Assembly: GCF_029760955.1 (NCBI RefSeq)
Contig: NZ_CP121682.1
Location: forward strand, 3,968,001-4,032,000
DNA length: 64,000 nt
Direction: 5' to 3'
Source: Streptomyces cathayae
GTDB lineage: Bacteria; Actinomycetota; Actinomycetes; Streptomycetales; Streptomycetaceae
A program made the position numbers and the translations under genes. Position 1 is the first letter of the stretch; each line of letters starts with the position of its first letter. Shown piece by piece: positions 45,460-54,592 of this stretch. The notes under the pieces are model-generated. The model was not told the DNA's origin. It worked only from the letters and a program-made list of their open reading frames with translations, and ran no database searches.

Positions 45460-46722
45460 TTACTGGCGCTCAAAGCGGGCGATAGCCACAGCTACTGCTC
45501 CGTAGATAACGGCGATCGTTACCACCAGTGGGACCGACCGGCCGTCCGGTGGCAGCATCAGGGCGGCCACCGCGGCGGCACCGACGAAAGCCACGTTGAA
45601 CAGGACGTCGTAGAGGGCAAAGATCCGGCCTCGGAAACCGTCCTCGACGGAGGACTGGACGATGGTGTCCGTGGCGATCTTCGCGCCCTGGGTGGTCAGC
45701 CCCAGGACGAACGCCCCGATCAGCAGAGGGCCGGCGGCGAAGGGCAGACCGAGCGCGGGCTCCAGGACCGCGGCGGCCGCCGCGCACAGCATGATCCAGC
45801 GGCCGGGCCCGAACCGCCCCGCGGCCCAAGGAGTCACGACGGCCGCGACGAAGAAGCCGGCGCCGGACACACCCAACGCCAGTCCCAGAAGAGCGAGTCC
45901 CTCGTCCGCGGTGTCGCTCAGGGCGTACCGGCACAGCATCAGCAGCATGACGAGCATGGCGCCGTAGCAGAACCGCATCAGGGACATCGCGGTGAGCGCC
46001 CAGGCCGCCTCCCTGCGTGGAGATGCGGCAAGGTGGCGCAGACCTGCCATCAGATCGCGGACGGTGCCGGTGAGCGCCGTGGCGAGCCGTGGATGTACCA
46101 GCGCCCGGTCAGGACCGAGCAGTTCCTTCGCGATGCGCAGCGACGCCAGGGCCGCGCACAGATACAGCGCCGCGCCCACGAGCACGACGGCGGCGTCGGA
46201 GTCCGCGACGACCAGGCGCACGACGAAGGCCAGACCGCCGCCCGCGGTCGCCGCGAGGGTGCCGGCCGTCGGCGAGAGGGAATTGGCGACGACCAGTCGT
46301 TCGGAGTCCACCACGCGCGGCAGGGCGGCGGACAGGCCGGCGAGGACGAAGCGGTTGACGGCGGTGACACACAGGGCTGAGACGTAGAGAAGCCAGTCCG
46401 GGACCTGGCCGAGGATCAGGACGGCGGTCACCGAGGCCATCAGCGCGCGCAGCAGGTTGCCGTACAGAAAGACCTGACGGCGGCGCCAGCGGTCCAGCAG
46501 GACACCGGCGAAAGGGCCGACCAGGGAGTAGGGGAGCAGCAGGACCGCCATCGCGGAGGCGACGGCCACGGCGGACGTCTGTTTCTCCGGCGAGAAGACC
46601 ACATAGGCGGCGAGGGCGACCTGGTAGACACCGTCGGCGCCCTGGGAGAGCAGCCGGACGGCGAGCAGGCGTCTGAAGCCCTGGAAACGCAGCAGGACGC
46701 GCAGGTCACGGACGACGGCCAT
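45460..46722 (-). CDS. MFS transporter
   Basis: A 12-helix major facilitator of 420 residues with the motif-A-like loop GVLLDRWRRRQVF after helix 2 and a repeat-like loop in the second half (WAAGRFGPGRW). Basic loops face the cytoplasm. It resembles drug/efflux-type MFS proteins (MFS_1/3), but the substrate cannot be read from sequence. ATG at 46722 has GAGG nine bases upstream; a GTG five codons earlier is possible. It starts right after the ino1 terminator and is read toward the LppU-like gene. Confidence 0.87.
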   Translation of the reverse strand: MAVVRDLRVLLRFQGFRRLLAVRLLSQGADGVYQVALAAYVVFSPEKQTSAVAVASAMAVLLLPYSLVGPFAGVLLDRWRRRQVFLYGNLLRALMASVTAVLILGQVPDWLLYVSALCVTAVNRFVLAGLSAALPRVVDSERLVVANSLSPTAGTLAATAGGGLAFVVRLVVADSDAAVVLVGAALYLCAALASLRIAKELLGPDRALVHPRLATALTGTVRDLMAGLRHLAASPRREAAWALTAMSLMRFCYGAMLVMLLMLCRYALSDTADEGLALLGLALGVSGAGFFVAAVVTPWAAGRFGPGRWIMLCAAAAAVLEPALGLPFAAGPLLIGAFVLGLTTQGAKIATDTIVQSSVEDGFRGRIFALYDVLFNVAFVGAAAVAALMLPPDGRSVPLVVTIAVIYGAVAVAIARFERQ

Positions 46723-46744
46723 GAGCCACAGCCTCACATACGGG

Positions 46745-46778
46745 GAGGGTCCCCGGGGCACACGACCCGGGGACCCTC
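46745..46778 (-). terminator. Terminator of ino1
   Basis: A perfect 13-bp stem (arm GAGGGTCCCCGGG) with an eight-base loop, 22 bases after the ino1 stop and just before the MFS start. Confidence 0.85.
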
Positions 46779-46800
46779 AACTGCCCACAGTGGGGAGGTT

Positions 46801-47883
46801 CTAGTGCTCGACCTTGCCCTGGATGAACTGCTCGACCTTGACGCGGGCGTCGTCGTCGAAGTACTGCACCGGAGGGGACTTCATGAAGTACGACGAAGCC
46901 GACAGGATCGGGCCCCCGATGCCGCGGTCCTTGGCGATCTTCGCGGCGCGCAGGGCGTCGATGATGACACCCGCGGAGTTCGGGGAGTCCCAGACCTCGA
47001 GCTTGTACTCCAGGTTCAGCGGGACATCGCCGAAGGCGCGGCCCTCGAGGCGCACATAGGCCCACTTGCGGTCGTCCAGCCAGGCGACGTAGTCGGACGG
47101 GCCGATGTGCACGTTGTTCTCGCCGAGGTCCCGGTCGGGGATCTGGGAGGTGACGGCCTGTGTCTTGGAGATCTTCTTGGACTCCAGGCGCTCACGCTCG
47201 AGCATGTTCTTGAAGTCCATGTTGCCGCCGACGTTCAGCTGCATCGTGCGGTCCAGGACGACGCCGCGGTCCTCGAACAGCTTCGCCATGACGCGGTGCG
47301 TGATGGTGGCGCCGACCTGGGACTTGATGTCGTCACCGACGATCGGTACGCCGGCCTCGGTGAACTTGTCCGCCCACTCCTTGGTGCCGGCGATGAACAC
47401 CGGGAGGGCGTTGACGAAGGCGACCTTGGCGTCGATGGCGCACTGGGCGTAGAACTTCGCCGCGTCCTCGGAGCCGACGGGCAGATAGCAGACCAGAACG
47501 TCGACCTGCTTGTCCTTGAGGACCTGGGTGACGTCGACCGGCTCCTCCGCGGACTCCTCGATGGTGGCCTGGTAGTACTTGCCGAGACCGTCGAGGGTGT
47601 GACCGCGCTGGACCGTCACACCGGTGCTGGGGACGTCGCAGATCTTGATGGTGTTGTTCTCGGAGGCGCCGATGGCGTCAGCGAGGTCGAGGCCGACCTT
47701 CTTGGCGTCCACGTCGAAAGCGGCGACGAACTCGACGTCGCGGACGTGGTAGTCGCCGAACTGGACGTGCATCAGGCCCGGGACCTTGGACGCCGGGTCG
47801 GCGTCCTTGTAGTACTCGACTCCCTGTACCAGCGATGCGGCACAGTTGCCCACGCCGACGACGGCTACGCGAACCGAACCCAT
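46801..47883 (-). CDS. ino1: Inositol-3-phosphate synthase
   Basis: Converts glucose 6-phosphate to 1L-myo-inositol 1-phosphate with NAD, first step to phosphatidylinositol and mycothiol in actinobacteria. 360 residues, the short actinobacterial form. NAD-binding [16 protein letters not shown] at the N-terminus, and the catalytic-domain segments [26 protein letters not shown] and [13 protein letters not shown] are intact. ATG at 47883 follows AGGGAG. Mycothiol links it to redox balance, as with nearby trxBA. It follows the padR gene by 44 bases in one transcript, which suggests PadR controls it. Confidence 0.97.
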   Translation of the reverse strand: MGSVRVAVVGVGNCAASLVQGVEYYKDADPASKVPGLMHVQFGDYHVRDVEFVAAFDVDAKKVGLDLADAIGASENNTIKICDVPSTGVTVQRGHTLDGLGKYYQATIEESAEEPVDVTQVLKDKQVDVLVCYLPVGSEDAAKFYAQCAIDAKVAFVNALPVFIAGTKEWADKFTEAGVPIVGDDIKSQVGATITHRVMAKLFEDRGVVLDRTMQLNVGGNMDFKNMLERERLESKKISKTQAVTSQIPDRDLGENNVHIGPSDYVAWLDDRKWAYVRLEGRAFGDVPLNLEYKLEVWDSPNSAGVIIDALRAAKIAKDRGIGGPILSASSYFMKSPPVQYFDDDARVKVEQFIQGKVEH

Positions 47884-47927
47884 TCCGGTTGCTCCCTGTG
47901 TAGTACGAGTGAGGCCCTGAGCGGGAC

Positions 47928-48611
47928 TCACGTGGCGGTGTCGTCGGGCGAATCCGGCCGGGGGCGGTCCCCCGGCCGGGGCAGGTCGCCCGACGCTCCA
48001 GATGTGGTGTCCTGTCGAGGGGACGCCCCGGAAGCGGGACCCTTGAGGTCTCGCCCGGCCCGCTCGCTCTCGATGAGCTCGTTCAGCCAGCGCACTTCCC
48101 GCTCCACGGACTCCATCCCGTGACGCTGGAGCTCGAGCGTGTAGTCGTCGAGACGCTCCCGGGTCCGGGCCAGTGAGACCCGCATTTTCTCCAGGCGCTC
48201 CTCCAGCCGGCTGCGGCGGCCTTCCAGCACACGCATGCGTACGTCACGTGATGTCTGTCCGAAGAAGGCGAACCGCGCGGCGAAGGTCTCGTCCTCGTAC
48301 GCGTCGGGGCCCGTCTGGGAGAGCAGCTGTTCGAAGTGCTCCTTACCCTCGGCCGTCAACCGGTAGACGATCTTGGCGCGACGGCCCGTGAGGGGAGCGG
48401 CGAGGGCGTCCTCTGTGGTGTTTCCCGGTTCCTCGATCAACCAGCCGTTGGCGACCAGCGTCTTGAGGCAGGGGTAGAGCGTCCCGTAGCTGAAGGCACG
48501 GAACACACCCAGTGACGTATTGAGTCTTTTGCGCAGCTCATAGCCGTGCATCGGAGACTCGCGGAGCAGGCCGAGTACGGCGAACTCGAGGATCCCGGAA
48601 CGCCGGCTCAT
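47928..48611 (-). CDS. PadR family transcriptional regulator
   Basis: A 227-residue repressor-type protein. An N-terminal winged helix (about 5-85: [24 protein letters not shown] ... [13 protein letters not shown]) is followed by the charged coiled-coil C-terminal dimerisation region (about 125-190, [25 protein letters not shown]) and a disordered acidic tail. ATG at 48611 follows GAGAGGAGG. A perfect 11-1-11 palindrome 73-95 bases upstream is the likely own operator. Operon with ino1 suggests response to inositol or mycothiol demand (inference). Confidence 0.92.
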   Translation of the reverse strand: MSRRSGILEFAVLGLLRESPMHGYELRKRLNTSLGVFRAFSYGTLYPCLKTLVANGWLIEEPGNTTEDALAAPLTGRRAKIVYRLTAEGKEHFEQLLSQTGPDAYEDETFAARFAFFGQTSRDVRMRVLEGRRSRLEERLEKMRVSLARTRERLDDYTLELQRHGMESVEREVRWLNELIESERAGRDLKGPASGASPRQDTTSGASGDLPRPGDRPRPDSPDDTAT

Positions 48612-48683
48612 CGTCGCCTCCTCTCTGCCGCGGTCGTGCGGTGACGGTCTCGTGGCCGGCTCATCGCCGTCCTTATGCCGAGC

Positions 48684-48706
48684 TGATGTATCGACTCGAT
48701 ACATCA
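48684..48706. promoter_or_regulatory. PadR operator upstream of padR-ino1
   Basis: Perfect inverted repeat TGATGTATCGA-C-TCGATACATCA (11-bp arms, one-base centre). The ATGTAT...ATACAT core is the usual PadR-family type. It lies 73 bases before padR and about 300 before the divergent PBP gene, so it could act on both. Confidence 0.75.
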
Positions 48707-49009
48707 CGACGATAGAACGGCCATCCGGCTGGGACAAGGGGGAGGGTGGTGAACGGGATCACATCACCGGTTCGATCGGAGCAAGTTGCCTGATTTGAGC
48801 CGAACTTCTGCGCTCGACAGGTTTTGGTGATGCGTAGTCTGTGCGCCATGCACAACACACCGGGAACCGAGTGACGCCTGGGGGCGTCCTCGTCCCCGGT
48901 GCAGTACGGGATGAATGCGGAACCCACCGCATCCGTACTTCGGGGGGACCGGAAACCAGCTGCCGTTTCCAGGCGCGCGAGATGCGCCTGCCCGAGGAGT
49001 AGTCGTTCG
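48707..49009. other. PBP gene upstream region, no gene seen
   Basis: A 303-bp stretch between the PadR operator and the PBP start. It is moderately less GC-rich around 48770-48850 and should hold the PBP promoter. The PBP frame stays open upstream of the chosen ATG but has no similarity or good ribosome binding site there. Confidence 0.4.
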
Positions 49010-51712
49010 ATGAGCGAGCACCGTCGCAAACCACCGCAGCCGCAGGGTGGCGGACGTGCCGCGGCCCGACGAGGCCAGTCAGGCTCGTCCTCCGGCCGCC
49101 GCGCGGCGCCGCGCGGCGCCACCGGGTCTCCGTCCGATTCCTATGGGTCGGACTCCCGCGACTCGGGTGGTGAGGTCCACAGTCATGGAAGCCGCGCCGA
49201 AGCGCGACGCGCGGCGCAGAGAGGCGGGGGCCGCCGGGCCGGTTCCACCGGGCCCGGCCGAGGCCGGGCGGCACCTTCCGACCAGAAACGGATCATCGAC
49301 TATCCGCGCCACGACAAGTACGGCTGGCGCCGCTGGATGCCGTCCTGGAAGTTCGTCACCGGCCTGTGTATCGCGTTCTTCGGCAGCATGGTGGCTGCCG
49401 CGGGGATCGGGTACGCGATGGTGGGCGTTCCTGACGAGGCCAAGACCGCGAAAGCGCAGAACAACGTCTACTACTGGTCCGACAACTCACAGATGGTCGC
49501 CACGGGTGGTGAGCGCAACCGCCAGATCATCGAGATCGAAGAGATCCCCAAGGCGATGCAGCTAGCGGTCATCTCCCAGGAGAACAAGACGTTCTACGAG
49601 GACAGCGGCATCGACCCCAAGGGCATCGCCCGCGCCGTGTTCAACATGGCCAGGGGTGGCAACACGCAGGGTGGATCCACGATCACCCAGCAGTACGTCA
49701 AGAACGCCATGCTGGACGACCAGTCGCAGACCATCTCCCGCAAGGTCAAGGAGATGTTCGTCTCGGTCAAGGTGGGCACCACCAAGGAAAAGAAAGACAT
49801 CCTTGCGGGCTACCTGAACTCGGCGTACTACGGGCGTGGGGCCTACGGGATCCAGGCCGCGGCGCAGGCCTACTTCGACAAGAAGGCCGTGAACCTCGAC
49901 GAGGGCGAGTGCGCCTTCCTGGCGGCGGTCCTCAAGGGAGCCACCTACTACGACCCGGCCGGCGCCAGTTCCATCGACCCGGTCAACGCCAGCCCTGCGG
50001 CGAACAAGAAGCGTGCCCGGCTCCAGATGCAGGACACGCTGAACAAGATGGTCGAGTACGGGCATCTGGATCCCGCGACCAGAGCCAAGTACACCAAGCT
50101 GCCCGAGGTGCAGAACCCCCGGTCGAACACCGCGCTGAGCGGGCAGATCGGTTACCTCGTGGACCTCGCCAAGGCGTACATCGTCAACAACAGCGAGGAA
50201 ACCGGCATCACCGCCGACTTGCTGGAGCAGGGCGGCTACTCGATCTACACGACCTTCGACAAGAAGAAGGTCAAGGCACTCGAGGAGTCGGTCCAGAAGG
50301 TCTACAAGAAGAACATCAAGCCCGAGGAGCGCCCCGACAAGGACACCCACGTCCAGTTCGGCGGAGCCTCGGTGGACCCGGCGACCGGCGCGATCGTGGC
50401 CATCTACGGCGGTGCCGACGCGACCACGCACTTCACCAACAACGCCGACGCGACCGGCGCCCAGGTCGGCTCGACGTTCAAGCCGTACGTGCTGGCGGCC
50501 GCCATGAAGTGGGGTGTCCGGGACCCCGACGGCGATCCGGACCAGGCCCAGGACGAGCGGACGCAGGTGTCCGAGAAGAGCCTGTACAGCGGCCAGAACA
50601 AGCTCAAGATCAAGGAATACGACGGTTCGGTCTGGCAGAACGAGAAGGGCGAGCAGTGGCAGCAGGTCAATGACGGCGACCAGACGTACGGCACTGCGCC
50701 CGACTACAAGATCGACCTCCGTGAGGCGATGCGGGAGTCGGTGAACTCCTCCTTCGTCCAGCTCGGCGTGGATGTCGGCCTGGACAAGGTGAAGGAGTCC
50801 GCGGAGGACTCCGGGCTTCTGGAGAGCAGCCTCGCCGGAACGAACTACCCGTCGTTCTCCCTCGGTACCTCGAGCCCCAGCGCGATCCGGATGGCGGGTT
50901 CGTACGCCACCTTCGCGGCCAGTGGTGAGCAGCGTGACCCGTTCTCCGTCAAGAGGGTGACGAGCAGCAAGGACGGCACGGTCTACACGCACAAGATCCA
51001 GACCGAGCGGGCGTTCACCTCTCTGGTCGCGGACAACGTCACGGACGTACTGAAGACCGTCGTCGAGGAGGGAACCGGCACCAACGCCCAGCTCGAGGGC
51101 CGTGAGGTGGCGGGCAAGACCGGTACCACGGACGGCAACAAGTCCGCCTGGTTCGTCGGCTACACCCCGCAACTGTCCACCGCGATCAGCATGTTCCGGT
51201 ACCCCGACGACGAGACCATCAAGAACCGCGAGTTCCTGAAGATGTTCGGCACGGGCGGCCAGGACAAGATCCACGGCGCCTCGTTCCCGTCCGAGATCTG
51301 GGCGGACTACATGGAGGACGCGCTGAAGGGCCAGAAGTCGGTGCCCTTCCCGACGCCGAAGCCCATCGGCGAGATCGTCAACGACACTCCGTCGCCGACC
51401 CCCACTCCTTCGCCCACCGAGACCGAGGAGGAGACGCCGTCGCCGTCTCCGTCGACCTCGGAGCCGGAGCCGGAGCCCAGCACCCCCACCCCGAGTGAGA
51501 CCGAGACCTGCAGGCCGCTCGACTTCCGCTGCAAGGGGGAGGACGACACGGGTGGTGCCGGACCGGGCGGTGCGGACGCCGGTGGGACGGACGGCGGGGT
51601 GACCAGTTCACCGTCGCCCTCGGAATCGGAAGAGGAAGGCGTCAACCGCGGCAACGGCAACGGAAACGGCGGCGGAAACAACGGTAGTCTCTTCGGAGGC
51701 CCGGCCGGCTAA
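49010..51712 (+). CDS. Bifunctional class A penicillin-binding protein
   Basis: Peptidoglycan glycosyltransferase and transpeptidase of 900 residues. A basic Arg/Gly/Ser-rich cytoplasmic N-terminus (about 1-112), one membrane helix (115-138), the GT51 domain with catalytic Glu191 in ENKTFY and the GGSTITQQ motif, then the transpeptidase with Ser488-x2-Lys491 (STFK), SVN at 577-579 and KTGT at 703-706, then a Pro/Ser/Thr/Glu-rich and Gly/Asn-rich tail of about 140. All catalytic motifs present. ATG at 49010 follows GAGGAG. A parS and a 15-bp terminator follow. Confidence 0.96.
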   Translation: MSEHRRKPPQPQGGGRAAARRGQSGSSSGRRAAPRGATGSPSDSYGSDSRDSGGEVHSHGSRAEARRAAQRGGGRRAGSTGPGRGRAAPSDQKRIIDYPRHDKYGWRRWMPSWKFVTGLCIAFFGSMVAAAGIGYAMVGVPDEAKTAKAQNNVYYWSDNSQMVATGGERNRQIIEIEEIPKAMQLAVISQENKTFYEDSGIDPKGIARAVFNMARGGNTQGGSTITQQYVKNAMLDDQSQTISRKVKEMFVSVKVGTTKEKKDILAGYLNSAYYGRGAYGIQAAAQAYFDKKAVNLDEGECAFLAAVLKGATYYDPAGASSIDPVNASPAANKKRARLQMQDTLNKMVEYGHLDPATRAKYTKLPEVQNPRSNTALSGQIGYLVDLAKAYIVNNSEETGITADLLEQGGYSIYTTFDKKKVKALEESVQKVYKKNIKPEERPDKDTHVQFGGASVDPATGAIVAIYGGADATTHFTNNADATGAQVGSTFKPYVLAAAMKWGVRDPDGDPDQAQDERTQVSEKSLYSGQNKLKIKEYDGSVWQNEKGEQWQQVNDGDQTYGTAPDYKIDLREAMRESVNSSFVQLGVDVGLDKVKESAEDSGLLESSLAGTNYPSFSLGTSSPSAIRMAGSYATFAASGEQRDPFSVKRVTSSKDGTVYTHKIQTERAFTSLVADNVTDVLKTVVEEGTGTNAQLEGREVAGKTGTTDGNKSAWFVGYTPQLSTAISMFRYPDDETIKNREFLKMFGTGGQDKIHGASFPSEIWADYMEDALKGQKSVPFPTPKPIGEIVNDTPSPTPTPSPTETEEETPSPSPSTSEPEPEPSTPTPSETETCRPLDFRCKGEDDTGGAGPGGADAGGTDGGVTSSPSPSESEEEGVNRGNGNGNGGGNNGSLFGGPAG

Positions 51713-51735
51713 TCGCCCGCTTGCCCGACCTGGGT

Positions 51736-51749
51736 GTTTCACGTGAAAC
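51736..51749. other. parS site after the PBP gene
   Basis: Perfect GTTTCACGTGAAAC 24 bases after the PBP stop and two bases before the terminator stem. Confidence 0.94.
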
Positions 51750-51750
51750 G

Positions 51751-51783
51751 AGGGCCGCCGTACCCCACGGGTACGGCGGCCCT
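51751..51783 (+). terminator. Terminator of the PBP gene
   Basis: A perfect 15-bp stem (arm AGGGCCGCCGTACCC) with a three-base loop, directly after the parS site. Confidence 0.85.
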
Positions 51784-51819
51784 CGGCGTAGTCCTGGCAC
51801 GTACGGCAGGATGTGCGGC

Positions 51820-53319
51820 ATGCCCAGTGGAGAATCGACGCAAGCGAGCGTCCGCGAGCCGGAGCCGGTGGAACCGACCCGGGAGGACGAGGTCGCCGAG
51901 GCCGGCAGCGAGCTGATCGGTGGTCCGCTCGGGCGGCATGCCCTCCTCGGGGCGTCCTGGTGGAGTCCGGTCCGGGTGATCGTGCTCGTGGCGATCGGTC
52001 TGTTCACCCTCGGCCTGGTACAGAAGGCGCCCTGTTACAACGGCGCGTGGTTCTTCGGCGCCGGTTCCCAGTACACGCACGCGTGCTACTCGGACATCCC
52101 GCACCTCTACCAGGGGCGGGGCTTCGCCGACGGTCTGGTGCCGTACTTCGACCAGCTCCCCGGTGACATGCAGTACCTCGAATACCCGGTGCTGACCGGT
52201 GTGTTCATGGAGGTCGCCTCCTGGCTCACGCCCGGCAGCGGCAGCATCCAGGACCAGGAGCAGTGGTACTGGATGGTCAACGCCGGGATGCTCATGGTGT
52301 GCGCGGCCGTCATCGCCGTCTGTGTGACCCGCACGCACACACGGCGGCCCTGGGACGGTCTCCTGGTCGCTCTGGCGCCCGCCTTCGCCCTGACCGCGAC
52401 GATCAACTGGGACCTGCTGGCGGTCGCCCTGACGGCCGCGGCGATGCTCATGTGGTCGCGTGGCCGTCCCCTCGCCTTCGGGGTCCTTCTGGGGCTTGCC
52501 ACGGCCGCCAAGCTCTACCCCGTGCTCCTTCTGGGGCCGCTGCTGGTGCTGTGCTGGCGCGCCGGCCGCTGGCGGGAGTACGGCACCGCCCTGGGCGGTG
52601 CGGTCGTCGCCTGGGCCGTGGTGAACGGGCCGGTGATGTTCTTCGCCTTTGACGGCTGGTCGAAGTTCTACACGTTCAGCCAGGAACGGGGCGTCGATTT
52701 CGGCTCCTTCTGGTTGATCATCGCCCACAACTCGTCCGACCCGCTGAGCACCGACACCGTGAACACACTCGCCACAGCACTGATGTTGCTGTGCTGCGTG
52801 GGTATCGCCGCACTCGCTCTCATGGCTCCCCGCCGACCGCGCTTCGCGCAGCTCGCCTTCCTGGTCGTCGCGGCGTTCATCCTCACCAACAAGGTCTACT
52901 CACCCCAGTACGTCCTGTGGTTGGTGCCCTTGGCCGCCCTGGCCCGGCCGAAGTGGCGGGACTTCCTGATCTGGCAGACCTGCGAGGTGGCCTACTTCCT
53001 CGGCATCTGGATGTACCTCGCGTACACGACCAGTGGAGACGACCACAAGGGACTGCCCGTCGACGGTTATCACTGGGCCATCGTTCTGCATCTGCTCGGG
53101 ACGCTCTATCTGTGCGTCATGATCGTGCGCGACATCCTGCTGCCCGAGCGGGACCCGGTGCGCCGCTCCGGTGACGACGATCCTTCGGGAGGGGTGCTCG
53201 ACCGAGCCGAGGACGTCTTCGTCCTCGGCCCCGCCGCCCGACCCGCACAGCATGTCGCACACTTCGACGGGCCACGGGTCAAGTGGGGCGGGGCCGGCGC
53301 CACCAGCGGTTCACTCTGA
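51820..53319 (+). CDS. GT87-type polyprenol-dependent mannosyltransferase-like membrane protein
   Basis: A 499-residue integral membrane protein with 10-12 helices. The first large outside loop (KAPCYNGAWFFGAGSQYTHACYSDI, DIPHLYQGRGF, LEYPVLTGVFM) resembles the Asp-containing loop of GT-C enzymes (GT87, DUF2029), and PVLLLGPLLVLCWR and KVYSPQYVLWLVPLAAL are typical later segments. A soluble acidic tail follows. Donor would be a polyprenyl-phosphate sugar. ATG at 51820 with GCAGGA; an upstream start would begin inside the parS-terminator. It lies beside PBP, alr-like and femX genes, so a wall-polymer role fits. Confidence 0.82.
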   Translation: MPSGESTQASVREPEPVEPTREDEVAEAGSELIGGPLGRHALLGASWWSPVRVIVLVAIGLFTLGLVQKAPCYNGAWFFGAGSQYTHACYSDIPHLYQGRGFADGLVPYFDQLPGDMQYLEYPVLTGVFMEVASWLTPGSGSIQDQEQWYWMVNAGMLMVCAAVIAVCVTRTHTRRPWDGLLVALAPAFALTATINWDLLAVALTAAAMLMWSRGRPLAFGVLLGLATAAKLYPVLLLGPLLVLCWRAGRWREYGTALGGAVVAWAVVNGPVMFFAFDGWSKFYTFSQERGVDFGSFWLIIAHNSSDPLSTDTVNTLATALMLLCCVGIAALALMAPRRPRFAQLAFLVVAAFILTNKVYSPQYVLWLVPLAALARPKWRDFLIWQTCEVAYFLGIWMYLAYTTSGDDHKGLPVDGYHWAIVLHLLGTLYLCVMIVRDILLPERDPVRRSGDDDPSGGVLDRAEDVFVLGPAARPAQHVAHFDGPRVKWGGAGATSGSL

Positions 53320-53365
53320 GCGAACGACTGGTGACGCTCGCCCGGAGACAGGCGAGAGAGGCATG

Positions 53366-53404
53366 AGGAAGGCCGGGCACGGTACTACCGTGCCCGGCCT
53401 TCCT
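53366..53404. terminator. Bidirectional terminator
   Basis: A perfect 18-bp stem (arm AGGAAGGCCGGGCACGGT) with a three-base loop between the convergent GT87 and alanine-racemase-like genes. Confidence 0.92.
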
Positions 53405-53477
53405 CGCTGTCCGGACGCCTGCTCAGACGCCTTCCCGCGTTCTGCGCTCGCCGCTCAGCTCGTCCCCCCACCGCCGC

Positions 53478-54509
53478 TCAACGGTCGAGGACCCGGTCGA
53501 ACTGCGTGGTGGTGTGCCGCAGGTGGGCCACCAGTTCCTCGCCGACCTGAGGTTCCGACGCCTCCGCGGGCACGAACAGGATCGACACCTGCATGTGAGG
53601 CGGCTCGGCGAACCAGCGCTGCTTGCCGCCCCAGACGAACGGAGAGAGGTTCCGGTTCACCGTGGCGAGTCCGGCGCGGGCAACGCCCTTGGCGCGCGGC
53701 ATGACACCGTGCAGCGCCTTGGGGGCCTCCAGACCCACCCCGTGCGACGTACCACCCGCCACGACCACCAGGAAGCCGTCGGACGCGGCCTTCTGCTGGC
53801 GGTAGCCGAACCTCTCCCCCTTGGCGATGCGCGTGACGTCCAGGACGGCACCGCGGTACTCGGTGGCCTCGTGGTCCCCCAGCCACAGCCGGGTACCGAT
53901 ACGGGCGCGGAAACGGGTCTGCGGGAACTGCTGCTGCAGCCGGACCAGTTCCTCGGCCTTGAGGTGACTGACGAACATCGTGTGCAGGGGGAGACGGGCG
54001 GCCCGCAGACGGTCCATCCAGCCGATGACCTCCTCGACGGCGTCCGATCCGTCGGTGCGGTCCAGCGGCAGGTGGATGGCGAAGCCTTCCAGCCGGACGT
54101 TCTCTATGGCGGAGTGCAGCTGGGGCAGATCCTGCTCACTGACGCCGTGCCGCTTCATCGAGGACATCACCTCGATGACCACCCGGGCGCCGACCAGACC
54201 GTACACACCGTCGACCGACGAAACCGAGCGGATCACCCGGTCGGGCAGCGGGACGGGCTCCTCGCCGCGCCGGTACGGCGTCAGCACCAGCAGGTCGCCA
54301 CCGAACCAGTCCTTGATCCGGGCGGCCTCGTACGTCGTGCCGACGGCGAGGACGTCCGAACCCAGCCGGGTGGCCTCCTCGGCCAGCCGCTCGTGCCCGA
54401 AGCCGTAGCCGTTGCCCTTGCAGACCGGGACGAGCCCCGGGAACTGCTGCTGTACGTGCTTGTGGTGCGCCCGCCAGCGCGCGGTGTCGACGTAGAGCGT
54501 GAGCGCCAT
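53478..54509 (-). CDS. Alanine-racemase-like PLP protein
   Basis: A 343-residue protein with the alanine racemase N-terminal barrel. The PLP lysine is in PVCKGNGYGFG (compare AVVKADAYGHG in true Alr), and the barrel strands ILVLTPYRRG, VVIEVMSSMKRHGV and MFVSHLKAEELVRLQQQFP follow. The C-terminal beta domain is short and divergent (RIGTRLWLGD, GYRQQKAASDGFLVVVAGGTSHGVG), and the usual catalytic Tyr context is not obvious. It is followed upstream by femX in one operon (83-bp gap), hence an amino-acid or lipid-intermediate step of peptidoglycan branching is inferred. Confidence 0.8.
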   Translation of the reverse strand: MALTLYVDTARWRAHHKHVQQQFPGLVPVCKGNGYGFGHERLAEEATRLGSDVLAVGTTYEAARIKDWFGGDLLVLTPYRRGEEPVPLPDRVIRSVSSVDGVYGLVGARVVIEVMSSMKRHGVSEQDLPQLHSAIENVRLEGFAIHLPLDRTDGSDAVEEVIGWMDRLRAARLPLHTMFVSHLKAEELVRLQQQFPQTRFRARIGTRLWLGDHEATEYRGAVLDVTRIAKGERFGYRQQKAASDGFLVVVAGGTSHGVGLEAPKALHGVMPRAKGVARAGLATVNRNLSPFVWGGKQRWFAEPPHMQVSILFVPAEASEPQVGEELVAHLRHTTTQFDRVLDR

Positions 54510-54592
54510 GGCCGGACCTGGAACCTTTCTGGTTGCTGCGGTGTGTCAGAGAGAGGGGAGCTGATGGATCGGACAGTGCGACGGGGGCGGGC

